The notes under the pieces were generated by a model. The model did not search any database, had not been told where the DNA came from, and saw only the letters and a list, made by a program, of their open reading frames with translations. Shown here in pieces: positions 4,747 through 5,192 of a stretch of 5,192 bases of DNA. The stretch's first letter is position 1, and every line of letters begins with the position of its first letter. The position numbers and the translations under genes were made by a program. Source of the stretch: Deltaproteobacteria bacterium (lineage in GTDB: Bacteria; Desulfobacterota; BSN033; UBA1163); NCBI GenBank assembly GCA_016875255.1, contig VGRU01000244.1, positions 1-5,192 of the forward strand. The letters are read 5' to 3'.

Positions 4747-5192
4747 ATGACCGAGAACAAGAAGATCACCAAAGCGGCTTCCACCATTGGGATGGGGACC
4801 CTCCTCAGCCGTATCCTGGGATTTTTTAGAGATATGGTCATCGCCCATTTCTTTGGGGCAGGGATGTCGGCGGATGCCTTCTTTGTGGCCTTCCGAATCC
4901 CCAATCTCTGGAGACGGCTGGTGGGAGAAGGCTCTCTGACCATCTCCTTCATCCCGGTTTACACCGAATACCTTCATCACCGATCAGAAGAAGAAACGAG
5001 AGAAGTGACCCATATTGCTTTTACCCTGATGGGGTTGGTGTTGCTGATGATTACAGTGTTTGGAACCCTCTTCTCTCCGGTGATCATCCAGATCATCGCC
5101 CCTGGGTTTGCTAAAATCCCGGAAAAGTTCCATTTGACCGTCACACTCAACCAGATCATCTTTCCCTATCTTTTTTTCATGGGGCTCTTTGC
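4747..5192 (+). CDS. murJ: lipid II flippase MurJ (MviN), N-terminal part
   Basis: MurJ is the inner-membrane MOP-family flippase that moves lipid II outward for peptidoglycan synthesis. Only 148 codons are present; the frame is open at the window edge, and full-length relatives have about 500 residues. The N-terminus has the family's signature: TLLSRILGFFRD (18-29), FGAGMSADAFFVAFRIPNL (36-54), WRRLVGEGSLTISFIP (55-70). R22, R28, D43 and R56 line up at a constant offset of four with E. coli R18, R24, D39 and R52, residues known to matter for function. Hydrophobic membrane segments are clear at about 90-118 and from 130 on. No Shine-Dalgarno sequence is visible before the ATG, but the start agrees with family length. 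It diverges from rpsT. Confidence 0.95.
   Translation, partial: MTENKKITKAASTIGMGTLLSRILGFFRDMVIAHFFGAGMSADAFFVAFRIPNLWRRLVGEGSLTISFIPVYTEYLHHRSEEETREVTHIAFTLMGLVLLMITVFGTLFSPVIIQIIAPGFAKIPEKFHLTVTLNQIIFPYLFFMGLF

Noticed and set aside
4734..5159. Minus-strand frames opposite murJ
   Set aside because: MurJ is clearly encoded on the plus strand through the window edge; these are shadows.
1..5192. CRISPR array, tRNA, rRNA, attachment site or defence genes
   Set aside because: The repeats are not regularly spaced direct repeats with spacers, no cloverleaf or rRNA core sequences were seen, and all convincing frames are housekeeping or metabolic genes.

Overview
The window (5,192 bases, roughly half G+C) looks like a chromosomal housekeeping segment of a Gram-negative bacterium. 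Five protein genes can be supported. The convergent/divergent block of holA, rpsT and murJ, the style of the proteins, and the palindromic repeats (one encoding the peptide VIPAKAGIQ, others encoding LPLPKGG- and APLPDGERG-like peptides) suggest a deltaproteobacterium (Desulfobacterota in the broad sense) or a relative. That assignment is inferred from memory of gene order and repeat types; no search was run.

Layout: bases 1-204 are A/T-rich and non-coding, with a 27-base tandem repeat, TTAGCAAT-type repeats and a possible terminator for the first gene. Bases 205-1389 (minus) encode a KamA-family radical SAM/PLP enzyme that carries an in-frame palindromic repeat right behind its iron-sulfur motif. 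Bases 1390-1646 are a divergent intergenic region with a promoter for the kamA-like gene and a twin-hairpin repeat. Bases 1647-2834 (plus) encode a THUMP-domain class I RNA methyltransferase of the RlmL/YpsC type whose last codons run into a repeat. Bases 2835-3047 are almost entirely a nested repeat. Bases 3048-4082 (plus) encode HolA, the delta subunit of DNA polymerase III. Bases 4083-4196 lie between convergent genes and hold inverted repeats that may end transcription from both sides. Bases 4197-4469 (minus) encode ribosomal protein S20, starting at TTG, with a perfect 49-base palindrome in its leader. Bases 4470-4746 form a divergent region with a promoter for rpsT and a structured stretch. 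Bases 4747-5192 (plus) are the first 148 codons of murJ, cut by the window edge.

The genes do not form one pathway: they cover replication (HolA), translation (S20 and a probable rRNA methyltransferase), cell wall precursor flipping (MurJ) and beta-lysine chemistry (KamA). No defence system, CRISPR array, tRNA, rRNA or transposase gene was seen. The notable layer is the repeats: at least three different palindromic families sit in or next to the genes, one as translated sequence inside an enzyme, one reaching a stop codon, and one just upstream of a ribosome binding site.
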